Positions 22,732-24,070 of a DNA stretch of 24,070 nt are shown here, one piece after another. Source of the DNA: a virus. The translations under genes and the position numbers were made by a program. Position 1 is the stretch's first letter, and every line of letters begins with the position of its first letter. The notes beneath the pieces were generated by a model, which was not told where the DNA came from, did no database searches, and was given only the letters and a program-made list of their open reading frames with translations. The stretch spans positions 1 to 24,070 of the IMG/VR virus record IMGVR_UViG_3300028920_000264; one strand, given 5' to 3'.

Positions 22732-24070
22732 CTATAACCATCCCCTTATCTTTCCGTATACAAAGTGGAACGCCTCCTTGGCACACGGCTCTTTCCGTTT
22801 CACAGCCATCGCCAATTTCCGCAAATCTCCACGATTGTACTCGCAGGCCTGGTCGGCGACAAGAATTCCGATATACATCGGGCTCGGAAGTTCTCGGGCC
22901 TTTTCCATGTCCGCGGAAGCCGTCTTGGCTTGCTCCATCATCATGGCCTGCCCTTGACGTGCAAACTCCTGACGCATGTTGTCCATTTCCTGAATGACAA
23001 TGGCATGCAGCGTCGGGTTGCTGTGCTTGATCTTGATCAACTCGCCGCGACGCATAGACGCCGGCGTCTGAAGCAACAGTTGCTGCGCCACCTGCTTGCC
23101 CTGTTCGTAGACATCGCCCGGTGTCGCACCCGGTTGTCCGCCGGGGCCGCCTCCCTGGTCGGGGCCGCCCTCCATTGGCATACCCATCTGAGAGGCCTGT
23201 TGGCGTTCCATGGCCTCCTGCTGGAGCTGCATGATCGCCTCTTGTTCCTCGACGACGCGCCGCTGCTCCTCCAGGTAATCGATACCCAGTGGACGATAGG
23301 CCGTCGCCTTGGAGATGTCCATTCCCGCCGCTGCCTGTAACGCAAGGGCCTTGCGTTCGATATCGTCGGCCAGGGTAACGCTGCGTAGCTTACCCGTAAC
23401 CTCGCCCCATACGAAGTGACGGGACAATCGAATAAGCAACCAGCTTATGAAATCGTTCAATCCGTCAATCAGAGCGCCCCACGTCTTCTCGAATAGACGC
23501 AACGCCACGGGAAAGGCCTGGATTGAAAGCGAACCCTTGTACAGTTCGGCCGGAAAACCGATAGCGTTCAGGAGTTCATCCAGGGCCTGAGCGATTTGTT
23601 CCTTGGGCGCCAGGCCCTGGGCCTCACCGCCAAGCATCTCGTAACCGATCTGGAAGGGGGCCACTTGGATGTCAGCAATATTCTTGCGCTTGCGATCCAC
23701 CATGTTCTGCATGTGACCCACGAAGTTGGCCATGGACATTGTCGACAGCGGGTCGTTCATTTGCGGCCCCCGCTGAGCCGTTGGATAGAGGATCCGGAAC
23801 GGCACGATGAAATCCAGGGCAATAGCCTCGTCGTATCGGCGCAGAATCTGGATATAGTACGCCAGCTTGAAATTGGGCATGATCGGCGGAATGGCCCAGC
23901 CCTTGATGGGCAAACCGGCCAGCGTCGAGTCACGCATATGGTAAATTGCATCGTCACGGAACTTGAAGAGCGGATTGCCCTTCTGCTTCTGGTTCGCCAT
24001 ACAGGCCTCGATCATGGACCATGGCGTATCGTCGAGATAAAACTTCTCGCACTTACGCAGCCGCTCGACG
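22732..24070 (-). CDS. Portal-like protein, 5' end outside window (445 aa visible)
   Basis: The frame stays open from the stop at 22732 to the window edge; residues before the ATG at 24015 (for example LRKCEKFYLDDTPWS) continue the same protein, so that ATG is internal. The part seen has the C-terminal pattern of phage portal proteins: a segment IADIQVAPFQIGYEMLGGEA, then IGFPAELYKGSLSIQAFPVA leading into a long helix (the stem/wing region), SVTLADDIERKALALQAAAG, and a Gln/Glu-rich coiled coil followed by a Gly/Pro-rich linker. The portal is the dodecameric ring through which DNA enters and leaves the head. Assignment rests on this pattern and on the downstream protease and scaffold; no single diagnostic motif exists for portals. 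Confidence 0.75.
   Translation of the reverse strand, partial: VERLRKCEKFYLDDTPWSMIEACMANQKQKGNPLFKFRDDAIYHMRDSTLAGLPIKGWAIPPIMPNFKLAYYIQILRRYDEAIALDFIVPFRILYPTAQRGPQMNDPLSTMSMANFVGHMQNMVDRKRKNIADIQVAPFQIGYEMLGGEAQGLAPKEQIAQALDELLNAIGFPAELYKGSLSIQAFPVALRLFEKTWGALIDGLNDFISWLLIRLSRHFVWGEVTGKLRSVTLADDIERKALALQAAAGMDISKATAYRPLGIDYLEEQRRVVEEQEAIMQLQQEAMERQQASQMGMPMEGGPDQGGGPGGQPGATPGDVYEQGKQVAQQLLLQTPASMRRGELIKIKHSNPTLHAIVIQEMDNMRQEFARQGQAMMMEQAKTASADMEKARELPSPMYIGILVADQACEYNRGDLRKLAMAVKRKEPCAKEAFHFVYGKIRGWL

Overview
The window is a slice of the genome of a tailed double-stranded DNA bacteriophage (or a prophage), probably one with a large genome. All 23 genes I can support lie on the minus strand, so transcription runs from base 24070 towards base 1. 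They are packed almost without gaps: many junctions are TAATG, ATGA or 8-base overlaps, most others are 10-40 bases with an AAGGAG- or GGGAG-type Shine-Dalgarno site, and no stretch over about 80 bases lacks a gene. The host cannot be named. The ribosome-binding sites are bacterial, and one gene encodes a lipobox signal peptide, so the phage probably makes a bacterial-envelope lipoprotein.

Layout in the direction of transcription. (1) 24070-22732: C-terminal part of a portal-like protein, cut by the window edge. (2) 22718-17329: eight genes, including a zinc-ribbon protein, several small to mid-size proteins with hydrophobic Gly/Ala-rich segments, a cysteine-cluster protein with a second in-frame start, a lipoprotein with an aspartate run, and a 479-residue protein with about four hydrophobic segments. 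(3) 17317-12926: a 1463-residue multisubunit RNA polymerase chain that joins a complete beta subunit to the N-terminal part of beta', up to and just past the catalytic DFDGDQ motif. (4) 12926-10961: four small genes (a CxxC protein overlapping the polymerase stop codon, a Pro/Gly/Met-repeat protein, an 84-residue protein and a membrane-anchored coiled coil), with a candidate promoter and twin palindromes. (5) 10964-9108: the rest of beta' (bridge helix, four-cysteine zinc site, trigger loop, C-terminal region). (6) 9034-3172: after a good sigma70-like promoter, five unrecognised proteins of 771, 324, 482, 115 and 255 residues. (7) 3172-1: a head-maturation protease with an embedded zinc knuckle, a very acidic repeat-rich scaffold-like protein, and the start of a small gene that runs off the window.

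The portal, protease and scaffold at the two ends mark this as the head-assembly module. A complete catalytic core of a bacterial-type RNA polymerase sits inside that module, among membrane-active-looking proteins. This suggests, as inference only, that the polymerase may be packaged in the head and delivered with the DNA by ejected internal proteins, as happens for the virion polymerases of phiKZ-like phages and N4 (established for those phages, not shown here). The architecture, a beta-beta'N fusion with a detached beta'C and foreign genes between the two parts of beta', is the main unusual feature.
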